A program made the translations under genes and the position numbers. This document shows positions 23,285 to 30,289 of a DNA stretch of 43,698 nucleotides, piece after piece (the stretch's first letter is position 1; each line of letters begins with the position of its first letter). Origin of the DNA: Clostridia bacterium (GTDB lineage: Bacteria; Bacillota; Clostridia; Oscillospirales; CAG-272). The stretch is from NCBI GenBank assembly GCA_017938885.1, contig JAGBAS010000124.1, positions 1 to 43,698 on the forward strand, read 5' to 3'. A model generated the notes under the pieces. It had not been told where the DNA came from and did no database searches. It worked only from the letters and a program-made list of their open reading frames with translations.

Positions 23285-23313
23285 TTGACAAATAGATTTT
23301 CACATGATATAAT
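23285..23313 (+). promoter_or_regulatory. Perfect sigma-A promoter of the zinc-ribbon gene
   Basis: TTGACA, 17 bases, TATAAT. It lies between two near-inverted AT-rich repeats that may be XRE operators. Confidence 0.85.
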
Positions 23314-23357
23314 GTACACATCAGATATATAATATGCACAAAAGAGGTGTAATCAAT

Positions 23358-23621
23358 ATGTCACTCAAAAAATGCACCGAATGTGGAAAGGTGGTCTCCA
23401 CCCAAGCCCGATTCTGCGTTCATTGCGGGAACGAGCCTGCGGGGCGGTGCAGTACCTGCATCGACTACTGCACCGAGGATATGGCCACCTCGGATCGCCC
23501 TGCCTGCTATACTCATCATCCCGCCTGCCCCGCCTATATCTACGATGACCCCGAGGCGGTGGAAGCCTTCAGAAGGAAGCCAAAAAAGGTGGTGAAGCGA
23601 GTGCTTCCCACCTACCGTTGA
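23358..23621 (+). CDS. Small zinc-ribbon protein
   Basis: 87 aa from the ATG at 23358, after AAAGAGGTG; an ATG at 23334 lies too close to the expected transcript start and has no ribosome site. Cys6/Cys9 and Cys20/Cys23 form a typical zinc ribbon (CTECG, CVHCG). A second Cys/His-rich part follows (CSTCIDYC, CYTHHPAC). The C-terminus is basic (FRRKPKKVVKRVLPTYR). It probably binds zinc and perhaps nucleic acid or a partner protein. It is divergent from the XRE pair and may be under their control. Confidence 0.75.
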   Translation: MSLKKCTECGKVVSTQARFCVHCGNEPAGRCSTCIDYCTEDMATSDRPACYTHHPACPAYIYDDPEAVEAFRRKPKKVVKRVLPTYR

Positions 23622-23692
23622 CCCTCCGACACGGCAAAAAGCGCGACCGGTGCGGAAAAAGCGATCGGAAAGCTGTTTTTTGCGAAAACCTG

Positions 23693-23721
23693 TTTACAAA
23701 TCCGAAAAGATATGGTATACT
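23693..23721 (+). promoter_or_regulatory. Promoter of the surface nuclease gene
   Basis: TTTACA, 17 bases, TATACT. Confidence 0.7.
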
Positions 23722-23760
23722 GAAAAGAGCGAAATTCTATCTGTAACGGAGACTGTACAC

Positions 23761-25620
23761 ATGAAGCATACAACCTATAAGCTGACAGCACTCGCCCTCG
23801 CCGCACTGATGCTGCTGTCCTCCCTCTGGATCGTCATCACCGCAGCCCCCGCCGACTATTCCACCCAATCCAACTCGGGCAAGCGGGATGAGGTCTGCGT
23901 TTCCCTGGACGGTACGAGCGCATCCGCCTACTATACGGGAAGCTACACCTTCGACAGCCTCGCGGTACTATCCCCGAGCAGTCTGAAATCATCCCTGCAT
24001 ACGCTTATGACCAATACCCACAAGAACATCACCAGCTACGCCGACTGCCGCGACTACGTCTTCCGCGTGGACTGTGAGGAGAACGACACCACCCACGCCA
24101 CCACCCTGTACACCGACTACAGCATGACCTCCGCCGATTGGTCCCCCTCCTGGGCCTGCAACCGTGAGCACGTCTGGCCCCAGAGCCTGGGCGGTAACAA
24201 CACCAGCGGCGGCGGAGCCGACCTCCACCACATCCGTCCCGCCGAGGCAGGGGTGAACTCCTCCCGAGGCAACAAGCCCTACGGGGAGACTACCTCCAAG
24301 GGCTTCTACGAGCCTGCCGATCACGTCAAGGGCGACGTAGCCCGCATCATCCTGTACGTGTACGTCCGCTGGGATGCCGCCTGGGGTGCCACCGACGTGA
24401 CCGAGGTGTTCGAGAGCGTGGACATCCTCTTGGCCTGGTGCGAGCTGGACCCCGTGGACACCTGGGAGATGGGCCGAAACGAGGTCGTGGAGAGCATCCA
24501 GGGTAACCGCAATACCTTCATCGATTACCCCGAGCTGGCGTGGCATCTCTTTGGCCGCGAGGTTCCCGAGGGTATGGTGACTCCTTCGGGCTCGGCTCTG
24601 AACGGTGAGATCCCCACGCCCCCCGCAGAGCCCGAAACCACGCCCGCTCCCCCTGCCGAGGAGGAGACCGAGGATCCCTCTGCGACGGCGGGAAGACTGG
24701 CGCTCTTTGATTTCGGCGCGAACGGCGGCGCATCCCACAACGACGGCTCGGATATTACGGGCACCAAGTCCTATACCGCCGGGGGCTACACCCTGACCCT
24801 GACCGGCCCCACCAAGCTGTACGGAGGCGCACGGGACGCCAAGGGCAACTCCTGCCTGAAGCTGGGATCCTCCAAATCGACGGGCTCCTTCACCTTTACC
24901 GTGGGAGACGACGTGGACGAGGTCGTCATTCATGCGGCGCAGTATAAGGCAAACAAGACCGTCGTCCGTATCAACGGAACCCAATATTCCATCCAGACAT
25001 CCTCCAACGATGGAGAGTATACCCCCCTGACTCTTGACACGACCCAAACCAAGACGGTTACGGTAGCCACCGTTTCGGGATCTCCCCGATGCATGATTAA
25101 TACCATCGAATTCCGCAGCAACGCGGCCGAGCCTGATACCGAAGCACCTACCGAAGAACCCACCGAAGAGCCCACCGAAGAGCCCACCGAGGAGCCCACC
25201 GAAGAGCCCACCGAAGAACCCACCGAAGAGCCCACCGAAGAGCCCACCGAGGAGCCCACCGAAGAGCCCACCGAGGAGCCCACCGAGGAGCCCACCGAAG
25301 AGCCCACCGAGGAGCCCACCGAGGAGCCCACCGAAGAGTCCACTGAAGAGCCCACCGAGGCGCCCACCGAGGAGCTCACCGAGGAGCCCACCGAGGAAGT
25401 GACCACCGAGGCCGCTCCCGTTGAGTCCGAGACCGAGAAGGCTACGGACGAGCCTGCCGAGAGCGATCCCGCCACCTCTGCGGACACCGCCGCCGGGGAA
25501 GCCACCGAGACCGACCCCGCCGACACGGGCTGTGGGTCTGTATTCGCGGGTGGGGTGGTGATGATCTCTCTGCTGAGCCTTGGCGTGTTCGCCGTGGCGC
25601 GGAAGCGGAAGGAAGACTGA
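23761..25620 (+). CDS. Secreted endonuclease I family nuclease with TEEP-repeat stalk and membrane anchor
   Basis: 619 aa from the ATG at 23761, about 40 bases downstream of the -10; a longer frame starts upstream of the promoter. The signal peptide covers about residues 1-29. The endonuclease I (EndA/NucM, His-Me finger) domain is at about 60-290: NREHVWPQSLGG with catalytic His137, GADLHHIRP, and NSSRGNKPYG supplying the metal Asn. Residues about 310-455 form a beta-sandwich-like module. Then come about 20 Thr-Glu-Glu-Pro repeats, and a C-terminal DTGCGS motif, hydrophobic helix and RKRKED, a surface-anchor tail. It would degrade nucleic acid outside the cell, for phosphate, nucleotides or biofilm turnover. 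Transcribed alone. Confidence 0.88.
   Translation: MKHTTYKLTALALAALMLLSSLWIVITAAPADYSTQSNSGKRDEVCVSLDGTSASAYYTGSYTFDSLAVLSPSSLKSSLHTLMTNTHKNITSYADCRDYVFRVDCEENDTTHATTLYTDYSMTSADWSPSWACNREHVWPQSLGGNNTSGGGADLHHIRPAEAGVNSSRGNKPYGETTSKGFYEPADHVKGDVARIILYVYVRWDAAWGATDVTEVFESVDILLAWCELDPVDTWEMGRNEVVESIQGNRNTFIDYPELAWHLFGREVPEGMVTPSGSALNGEIPTPPAEPETTPAPPAEEETEDPSATAGRLALFDFGANGGASHNDGSDITGTKSYTAGGYTLTLTGPTKLYGGARDAKGNSCLKLGSSKSTGSFTFTVGDDVDEVVIHAAQYKANKTVVRINGTQYSIQTSSNDGEYTPLTLDTTQTKTVTVATVSGSPRCMINTIEFRSNAAEPDTEAPTEEPTEEPTEEPTEEPTEEPTEEPTEEPTEEPTEEPTEEPTEEPTEEPTEEPTEEPTEEPTEESTEEPTEAPTEELTEEPTEEVTTEAAPVESETEKATDEPAESDPATSADTAAGEATETDPADTGCGSVFAGGVVMISLLSLGVFAVARKRKED
25141..25400 (+). repeat. In-frame 12-base tandem repeat coding for TEEP
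   Basis: About twenty copies of GAAGAGCCCACC, with GAA/GAG and AAG/GAG synonymous variation, encode a Pro/Glu stalk. The near-identity of units suggests recent expansion and copy-number variability. Confidence 0.9.
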
Positions 25621-25634
25621 TCTGAATACCCTTT

Positions 25635-25662
25635 GAGGGGGGCGGTTGCCCCTCTCTTTTTT
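25635..25662 (+). terminator. Terminator of the nuclease gene
   Basis: GAGGGG/CCCCTC stem followed by TCTTTTTT. Confidence 0.8.
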
Positions 25663-25668
25663 GGCACA

Positions 25669-25740
25669 CGGTAGGGGCGCACCTATGTGTGCGCCCTCTC
25701 CCCTACAAAAAAGGGCGCACACACAGGTGCGCCCCTACCG
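25669..25740. repeat. Long near-perfect palindrome
   Basis: Two 29-base arms (25669-25697 and 25712-25740) match at 28 positions around a 14-base loop. The core is GTAGGGGCGCACCT and GTGTGCGCCC. It lies between convergent genes and looks like a dispersed intergenic repeat rather than a terminator, as a U run is missing. Confidence 0.8.
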
Positions 25741-25783
25741 CAATGGTCAAAATGTCGCAGACCATACGAAGGATCAGCCCCGG

Positions 25784-26125
25784 TCACACCTCACAGCTCG
25801 GCACCGACTTGAGATATACCTCCAAAAGCCCCAAAGCCGTTTCCCGCTCCTTGGGCGGGCAGGCGTTGAGCCGCTCCCACAGCTCCTCCTGTCTGGCGGT
25901 CAGGGAGGGGTTATCCTCGGTCAGGATCTCGTCGGGGGTGACGTGGAGGGTATTGCAGATGCGGAGGATGGTCTCGATACGCATATTCACGCTTCCCCGC
26001 TCGATATCGGCATAGGTACGGTCGGAAACCCCCGCCGCCTCGGCCACCTCGGCCTGTGTCATGCCCGTCTGCTTGCGGATGGCGTAGAGCTTGTTGCCAA
26101 TGGTGTGGAAATCGAATATCAGCAT
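25784..26125 (-). CDS. XRE-family HTH repressor
   Basis: 113 aa. The ATG at 26125 follows AAAGGAGG. The HTH at about 8-66 reads IGNKLYAIRKQTGMTQAEVAEAAGV, recognition around SDRTYADIERGS, then IETILRICNTLHVTPDEIL. The C-terminal 45 residues (LTARQEELWERLNACPPKERETALGLLEVYL) are a helical dimerisation tail. An 18-base palindrome upstream (26152-26169) touches both its own promoter region and the -35 of the divergent gene, so it probably represses both. Its codon use is GC-rich, unlike the AT-rich divergent gene. Confidence 0.88.
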   Translation of the reverse strand: MLIFDFHTIGNKLYAIRKQTGMTQAEVAEAAGVSDRTYADIERGSVNMRIETILRICNTLHVTPDEILTEDNPSLTARQEELWERLNACPPKERETALGLLEVYLKSVPSCEV

Positions 26126-26151
26126 TATAATTCCTCCTTTTTGGTTTTATA

Positions 26152-26169
26152 TAGGAATTATAACTCCTA
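26152..26169. promoter_or_regulatory. Probable XRE operator
   Basis: TAGGAATTATAACTCCTA is an 18-base palindrome with one mismatched pair, 6 bases before the -35 of the rightward promoter and 27 bases upstream of the XRE start codon. A partial copy (GGAATTATAATG) overlaps the XRE start. Confidence 0.6.
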
Positions 26170-26175
26170 AAAGGG

Positions 26176-26204
26176 TTGACAAACAGGAGGTTTTGTGGTA
26201 TAAT
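26176..26204 (+). promoter_or_regulatory. Perfect sigma-A promoter of the frameshifted membrane-protein gene
   Basis: TTGACA, 17 bases, TATAAT, directly beside the XRE operator. Confidence 0.85.
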
Positions 26205-26275
26205 TTGTGGCAGATTAGTTCCTATTTGGTAAAGAAAAGGGGAATTGGTCGAGTATAAATGTTTTGGAGGAATAT

Positions 26276-26883
26276 ATGGTCTATATCATTATTGCAATCA
26301 TTTTCGCTATTGCTTTGGTTTGGGCAATATATGATACGTATCCTGTGCTTGTTATTGTTGCAGGCTGTATCCTTGTTTTGGTGGGCATTGTTAAGCTTGT
26401 GCGTTGGATTAAGGCCAAGAACATAGAGATAGAAGAAGAAGAACGAAAAAAAGAAAAGAAGAACAGTATCGTGCACAGGCACAAAAGAGGAAGGAAAACT
26501 TTCGAAATAGACTTCCATCAAACATCATCATTACCGATGTAGTTCCTCAAGTTGGAAAAAAATGGGCAACCGAACTAATTGAGGAGTTTCAATCCTACAC
26601 ATATATGAAGCGTTCTCTAAATGTAAAAGTTTTTGATGATCAGATCAGCATTGGTTCTACAAGTATATATTTTAATCAATATGGACTCAAAAACCTATAT
26701 GATGATGACCGTATGGATGTTTATAGCGCTGTGATATCTGCATTAGAAGCATCTGTTAATGCGGAACTCAAAGCGCGGGTGAACACACATTATTTTGTCT
26801 ATTCAGAATATGAGCATTCTTATACTCTACCATATGGATTTATAAAATGCACCCTCGGTATCGACACAAGACAAAGCTGGTAA
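26276..26883 (+). CDS. AT-rich membrane-protein gene interrupted by a -1 frameshift
   Basis: The ATG at 26276 is 5 bases after GGAGG. The first frame gives two hydrophobic helices (about residues 2-20 and 23-43), then a highly charged helix (IEEEERKKEKK), and would stop at 26542. The rest of the protein is in the -1 frame and continues to 26883 without a stop: EQYRAQAQKRKENF, PSNIIITDVVPQVG, then the stretch around 26605 with SLNVKVFDDQIS and a C-terminal domain. The switch point is A46-A52 (26446-26452), where AAA AAA can slip to AAA AAA one base back. Either a one-base indel in a homopolymer (mutation or sequencing error) or programmed slippage explains it. The joined product has no recognised family. 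Its base composition is much more AT-rich than its neighbours, suggesting transfer. Confidence 0.65.
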
Positions 26884-26892
26884 ATCAAAACA

Positions 26893-26924
26893 GGGAGCCC
26901 CCATCTGCGGGGCTCCCCATTTTT
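26893..26924 (+). terminator. Terminator after the frameshifted gene
   Basis: GGGAGCCCC/GGGGCTCCC stem, then CATTTTTAT. Its position supports one transcription unit from 26204 to here. Confidence 0.85.
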
Positions 26925-26971
26925 ATGAAAGGAAAAGAAGAAGAAAAATCTATGGCACACTCCGAGAAGTC

Positions 26972-27127
26972 TCACTCTTCCTTCTCGAAAGCATCCTTAC
27001 CCAGTCCGCAGACGGGGCACTCGAAATCCTCGGGCAGATCCTCGAAGGGAGTGCCGGGCTCGATGCCGTTGTCGGGATCGCCGACGGCAGGGTCGTACTC
27101 GTAACCGCAGGGGCAAACGTATTTCAT
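26972..27127 (-). CDS. Rubredoxin with a one-residue-short first knuckle
   Basis: 51 aa from the ATG at 27127, after AAGGAGG. The sequence follows rubredoxin closely: [18 protein letters not shown] and [14 protein letters not shown]. The second iron knuckle is the normal C-x-x-C-G, but the first reads V-C-P-C-G, with one residue between the cysteines instead of two. It carries single electrons in the cytoplasm, here most likely to reverse rubrerythrin for peroxide or oxygen reduction. It is the last gene of the leftward oxidative-stress cluster; about 95 bases separate it from ferritin. Confidence 0.92.
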   Translation of the reverse strand: MKYVCPCGYEYDPAVGDPDNGIEPGTPFEDLPEDFECPVCGLGKDAFEKEE

Positions 27128-27222
27128 GGGAATATCCTCCTTATATGATGGTATGATGTGTGTATATAAGCTTTTCCCGGGCGGCAGGGTTTTATACCGC
27201 CGTGTAGGCAAATGGCTTCGTG

Positions 27223-27732
27223 TTACAGAACCAGGCTGGGGGGACTGTAGATGCGGCCGGCGTACTCCTGATCCAGAGCGTACAGGCCCTTGGGATCGCT
27301 TCCGAAGAGCTTGTAGCGGTTAATCATGGAGTCGGCGTTGTCCTCCTCCTCCATCTGCTCGTCCACGAACCAGTCGAGGAACTTCATGGTGCGGTAGTCT
27401 CTGTCCTCGTAGCACTCGTGGTAGATGGCGTTGATGAGGGAAGTGACGTAGCGCTCGTGCTCGGCGGCAACCTCCAAGGGCTCCAGGATGGAGCTGTAGG
27501 TCTTGTCGGGCTTGTCGATGGCCTCCAGGGTCACCTTCAAGCCGTTGTTCTGCATATATTTCAGGAAGAGCAGAGCGTGGTCGCGCTCCTCCTGGGCCTG
27601 GATCATGTAGTAGTTGGCATAGCCATCCAGATCCAACTCGTCGTAGTAGTTGGCGATGTCCACGTAGAGGTAGGCGCTGTACAGCTCCTTATTGATCTGC
27701 TGGTTGAGCAGAGCCTTGATCGTATCGTTCAT
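27223..27732 (-). CDS. Ferritin
   Basis: 169 aa, the usual bacterial ferritin length. The ATG at 27732 follows GGGAGG. The ferroxidase residues are visible: Glu17 ([10 protein letters not shown]), Glu50 and His53 (EERDHALLF), Glu94-like [10 protein letters not shown], and [15 protein letters not shown] with Gln and Glu of helix 4. It oxidises and stores iron in a 24-subunit shell. Next to rubrerythrin and rubredoxin, it limits Fenton chemistry during oxygen exposure. Confidence 0.93.
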   Translation of the reverse strand: MNDTIKALLNQQINKELYSAYLYVDIANYYDELDLDGYANYYMIQAQEERDHALLFLKYMQNNGLKVTLEAIDKPDKTYSSILEPLEVAAEHERYVTSLINAIYHECYEDRDYRTMKFLDWFVDEQMEEEDNADSMINRYKLFGSDPKGLYALDQEYAGRIYSPPSLVL

Positions 27733-27781
27733 AACAGCCTCCCTTTCGATTCTGTGTTGATGGGGTATCGTTTACAAGGAT

Positions 27782-27817
27782 CGCTCCAACCGGCCGGGAG
27801 ACCGGTCAGTCGGAGCG
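27782..27817 (-). other. Stem-loop between reverse rubrerythrin and ferritin genes
   Basis: CGCTCC/GGAGCG outer and ACCGG/CCGGT inner stems without a U run. Possibly an mRNA-stabilising or partial stop hairpin within the leftward operon. Confidence 0.45.
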
Positions 27818-27827
27818 ACTGATGAAA

Positions 27828-28376
27828 TTAGCCGAAATATCTCTCCAGCAGACCGGCAAAGGCCTTGCCGTGGCGGGCCTCGTCGCGGGCCATCTCGTGG
27901 ACGGTGTCGTGGATGGCGTCCAGGTTCAGCTCCTTGGCCATCTTGGCCAGCTCGAACTTACCGGCGGTGGCACCGTTCTCGGCGGCGACGCGCATCTCCA
28001 GGTTCTTCTTGGTGGAGTCGGTCAGGCACTCACCCAGCAGCTCAGCGAACTTAGCGGCGTGCTCGGCCTCCTCATAGGCGGCCTTCTCCCAGTACAGGGC
28101 GATCTCGGGGTAACCCTCGCGGGCGGCCACGCGGGCCATAGCCAGGTACATACCGACCTCGGAGCACTCGCCCTCGAAGTTGGCGCGCAGGCCCTCGATG
28201 ATGGCGTCGGGTGCGCCCTTGGCCACGCCGACCACGTGCTCGGCGGCCCAGGTCATCTTGTTGTCGACGACCTCTTCAAACTTGTCCTCGCCCTTGACCT
28301 TGCATCTGGGGCACTGCTCGGGGTAGTTCTCGCTCTCGATGATCTCACCGCAAACCTTGCATCTCCACTTTTTCAT
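27828..28376 (-). CDS. Reverse rubrerythrin (NADH peroxidase-type)
   Basis: 182 aa. The ATG at 28376 follows AGGAGG. The order is reversed relative to classical rubrerythrin: an N-terminal rubredoxin-like iron site (WRCKVCGEI at 6-9 and CPRC at about 22-25), then the four-helix diiron domain ([43 protein letters not shown]). In Clostridium acetobutylicum such proteins (Rbr3A/B) are the terminal H2O2 and O2 reductases fed by an NADH:rubredoxin reductase. That reductase is not in the window. It probably shares a transcript with the Rrf2 gene 74 bases upstream. Confidence 0.93.
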   Translation of the reverse strand: MKKWRCKVCGEIIESENYPEQCPRCKVKGEDKFEEVVDNKMTWAAEHVVGVAKGAPDAIIEGLRANFEGECSEVGMYLAMARVAAREGYPEIALYWEKAAYEEAEHAAKFAELLGECLTDSTKKNLEMRVAAENGATAGKFELAKMAKELNLDAIHDTVHEMARDEARHGKAFAGLLERYFG

Positions 28377-28450
28377 GTTGTAATTCCTCCTGAAATTTGA
28401 ATTTTGTTGTGGGCTTCCCGCCCAAAAGTTACGTTGTGTTGGGATACGCG

Positions 28451-28903
28451 TTACCGAATGATGCCCAAGAGGTCTCCCAGCCCCACTCCCTCGTCCACCA
28501 CCGTGGCTATCGTGAGCCGATCCAGCCGCTCGGTGATGTGGCGGTTCAGCTCCTCGAAGACGTGGTGCAATCGACAGCAGTCTTTATTGGGGTTGTTGAG
28601 ACATTGGTGGGTATCCGACAGGCACCGATTGATCTCGATAGGCCCGTCGATGGCCTCGATGACCCGTCTGACCGTTAGGGTCGTGGGGTCAGTGTTCAGG
28701 CTGTAACCTCCCGTGGCTCCCCGGCTGGTCTTGACCAGATCAGCCCCCGAGAGCTTGTTCAGGATCTTGAGCCCGAACCGGGTAGGGACGGCCACGCCCT
28801 CAGCCAGAGTCGCCGCGCCCACGGGGGTGTTTCCCCGGGCGGTCTCCTTGGTCAGAAGGCACATCATGCGCAGGGCGTAATCCGCTTCCTGTGTGATCTT
28901 CAT
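28451..28903 (-). CDS. Rrf2-family transcriptional regulator
   Basis: 150 aa. The ATG at 28903 follows GAAAGGAAAG. The N-terminal winged helix is [14 protein letters not shown], then the wing [11 protein letters not shown] cysteine cluster at Cys94, Cys101, Cys109 and Cys110 falls where IscR and NsrR ligate their Fe-S clusters, so a redox-sensitive cluster is likely. It heads the reverse rubrerythrin / ferritin / rubredoxin cluster and has a dyad in its own leader, pointing to an oxidative or iron-responsive autoregulated operon. Confidence 0.9.
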   Translation of the reverse strand: MKITQEADYALRMMCLLTKETARGNTPVGAATLAEGVAVPTRFGLKILNKLSGADLVKTSRGATGGYSLNTDPTTLTVRRVIEAIDGPIEINRCLSDTHQCLNNPNKDCCRLHHVFEELNRHITERLDRLTIATVVDEGVGLGDLLGIIR

Positions 28904-28931
28904 GGTCGGCCTTTCCTTTCGGCATTTTTAA

Positions 28932-28952
28932 ATCGCACCGTTTTGGTGTGAT
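28932..28952. promoter_or_regulatory. Probable Rrf2 operator
   Basis: ATCGCACC-5 bases-GGTGTGAT, a dyad with one mismatched pair, lies just downstream of the Rrf2 promoter -10, where binding would block transcription. Confidence 0.65.
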
Positions 28953-28955
28953 ATT

Positions 28956-28984
28956 ATTATACACCGAGCCATGGGATTTGTCAA
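28956..28984 (-). promoter_or_regulatory. Perfect sigma-A promoter of the oxidative-stress operon
   Basis: On the minus strand, TTGACA, 17 bases, TATAAT. Confidence 0.88.
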
Positions 28985-29114
28985 GGGGTTTTTCAAAAAA
29001 AATCGAAAAAATTTTTGCGGCCTGCTTAGCATACGGAAAGCCGTGTCAGCCGGGGGCTGTACGAAAGCTGCTTTTCCCTTGTTTGGAAGCCGCCGTATTT
29101 TTGTGCGGGGCATA

Positions 29115-29143
29115 TTGACTTTTCCTTCGGCGTATGGTATCAT
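29115..29143 (+). promoter_or_regulatory. Promoter of the DmpA / transglutaminase pair
   Basis: TTGACT, 17 bases, TATCAT, followed by AGAACCA. Confidence 0.7.
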
Positions 29144-29173
29144 AGAACCAGACTACTTCTAACGGAGGCTTTC

Positions 29174-30289
29174 ATGAATCCTACCCGCATCCGCGATCTC
29201 CGGATATCCGTCGGCCGTCTGCCTACGGGGAAATACAATAAGATCACCGACGTCCCCGGCGTCCGCGTCGGTCACGCGACCCTGGACACCGACCGCCAAA
29301 AAACCGGTATCACCGTCGTCCTTCCCGCCGAGGGAAATCTCTTTACCCATCCGCTCACCGCCGCTTGCCACGTTATCAACGGGTATGGGAAATCGGCAGG
29401 GCTCATGCAGATGCAGGAGCTGGGGACGCTGGAGAGCCCCATCGTCCTGACGGGGACCCTGAACGTGGGCAAGATGCACGATGCTTTGGTGAGCTATACC
29501 GTCGAGCGGTGTGCCGCCGAGGGGAAGCTCTGCCGATCCGTCAACCCCGTAGTGGGGGAGACCAACGATGGGACTCTGTCCGTGGGGAGCGACCGTCCTG
29601 CCGACAAGACCCATCTGGATGCCGCTATCGCCGCCGCCTGCACGGACTTTGCCGAGGGCGACGTGGGGGCAGGGAAGGGAACCGTTTGCATGGGGCTCAA
29701 GGGAGGCATCGGCTCGGCCTCCCGCGTTATGGAGCTGGGAGAGCGCCGCTTTACCCTGGGGGTTCTGGTGCAGACGAACTTTGGCTGTGTGGAGAATCTG
29801 CGGATCGACGGACTGCCTGTGGGAGAAGCCGTGGTGGATATGCTCCGAGAGGAAGCCGCCCGTGACGCCCGCCGTAAGACGGATGCCATCACGGAGCAGG
29901 ATGATATCGGCTCTATCATGATCGTGGTGGGAACGGATCTCCCTGTCTCCGAGCTCCAGCTCACCCGCATCCTCCGCCGCGCCACCGTAGGGCTGGCCCG
30001 CACGGGCTCCTATATTGGACACGGAAGCGGTGATGTGGTCATCGGCTTTACGACGGCCAACCGACGGGGAGAGGATGGGACGTTCCGCACCGTGGAGCTT
30101 CTCTGCGACGGCCAACTGGAGACAGCCTTCACCGCCGTGGCCGAGTGTGTGGAGGAGGCGATCTACAACTCCATGATCGCCGCCGATACGGTCACGGGCT
30201 TTAACGGCCGGGATACTGTCACGGTCCGCGCGCTGAACGAATTTCTTCCCGAGGCTCTGGAGCGTGCCCGCGCCAAGGTCGGGGGATGA
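29174..30289 (+). CDS. P1-family (DmpA-like) N-terminal nucleophile aminopeptidase
   Basis: 371 aa, typical length. The ATG follows ACGGAGG. N-terminal KITDVPGVRVGH is the family start block, with NPVVGETNDG and TNFGCVENLRIDG in the middle. Gly284-Ser285 in YIGHGSGD is the autocleavage site, after which Ser285 becomes the nucleophile. Such enzymes remove N-terminal residues, often D- or beta-amino acids, from short peptides. No signal peptide, so cytoplasmic. Its stop overlaps the start of the next gene by 4 bases (ATGA), so the two are translated together. Confidence 0.93.
   Translation: MNPTRIRDLRISVGRLPTGKYNKITDVPGVRVGHATLDTDRQKTGITVVLPAEGNLFTHPLTAACHVINGYGKSAGLMQMQELGTLESPIVLTGTLNVGKMHDALVSYTVERCAAEGKLCRSVNPVVGETNDGTLSVGSDRPADKTHLDAAIAAACTDFAEGDVGAGKGTVCMGLKGGIGSASRVMELGERRFTLGVLVQTNFGCVENLRIDGLPVGEAVVDMLREEAARDARRKTDAITEQDDIGSIMIVVGTDLPVSELQLTRILRRATVGLARTGSYIGHGSGDVVIGFTTANRRGEDGTFRTVELLCDGQLETAFTAVAECVEEAIYNSMIAADTVTGFNGRDTVTVRALNEFLPEALERARAKVGG

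Noticed and set aside
25141-25400. Tandem 12-base units as a CRISPR or satellite
   Set aside because: Units abut with no spacers and keep the reading frame of the nuclease stalk, so they are a coding repeat.
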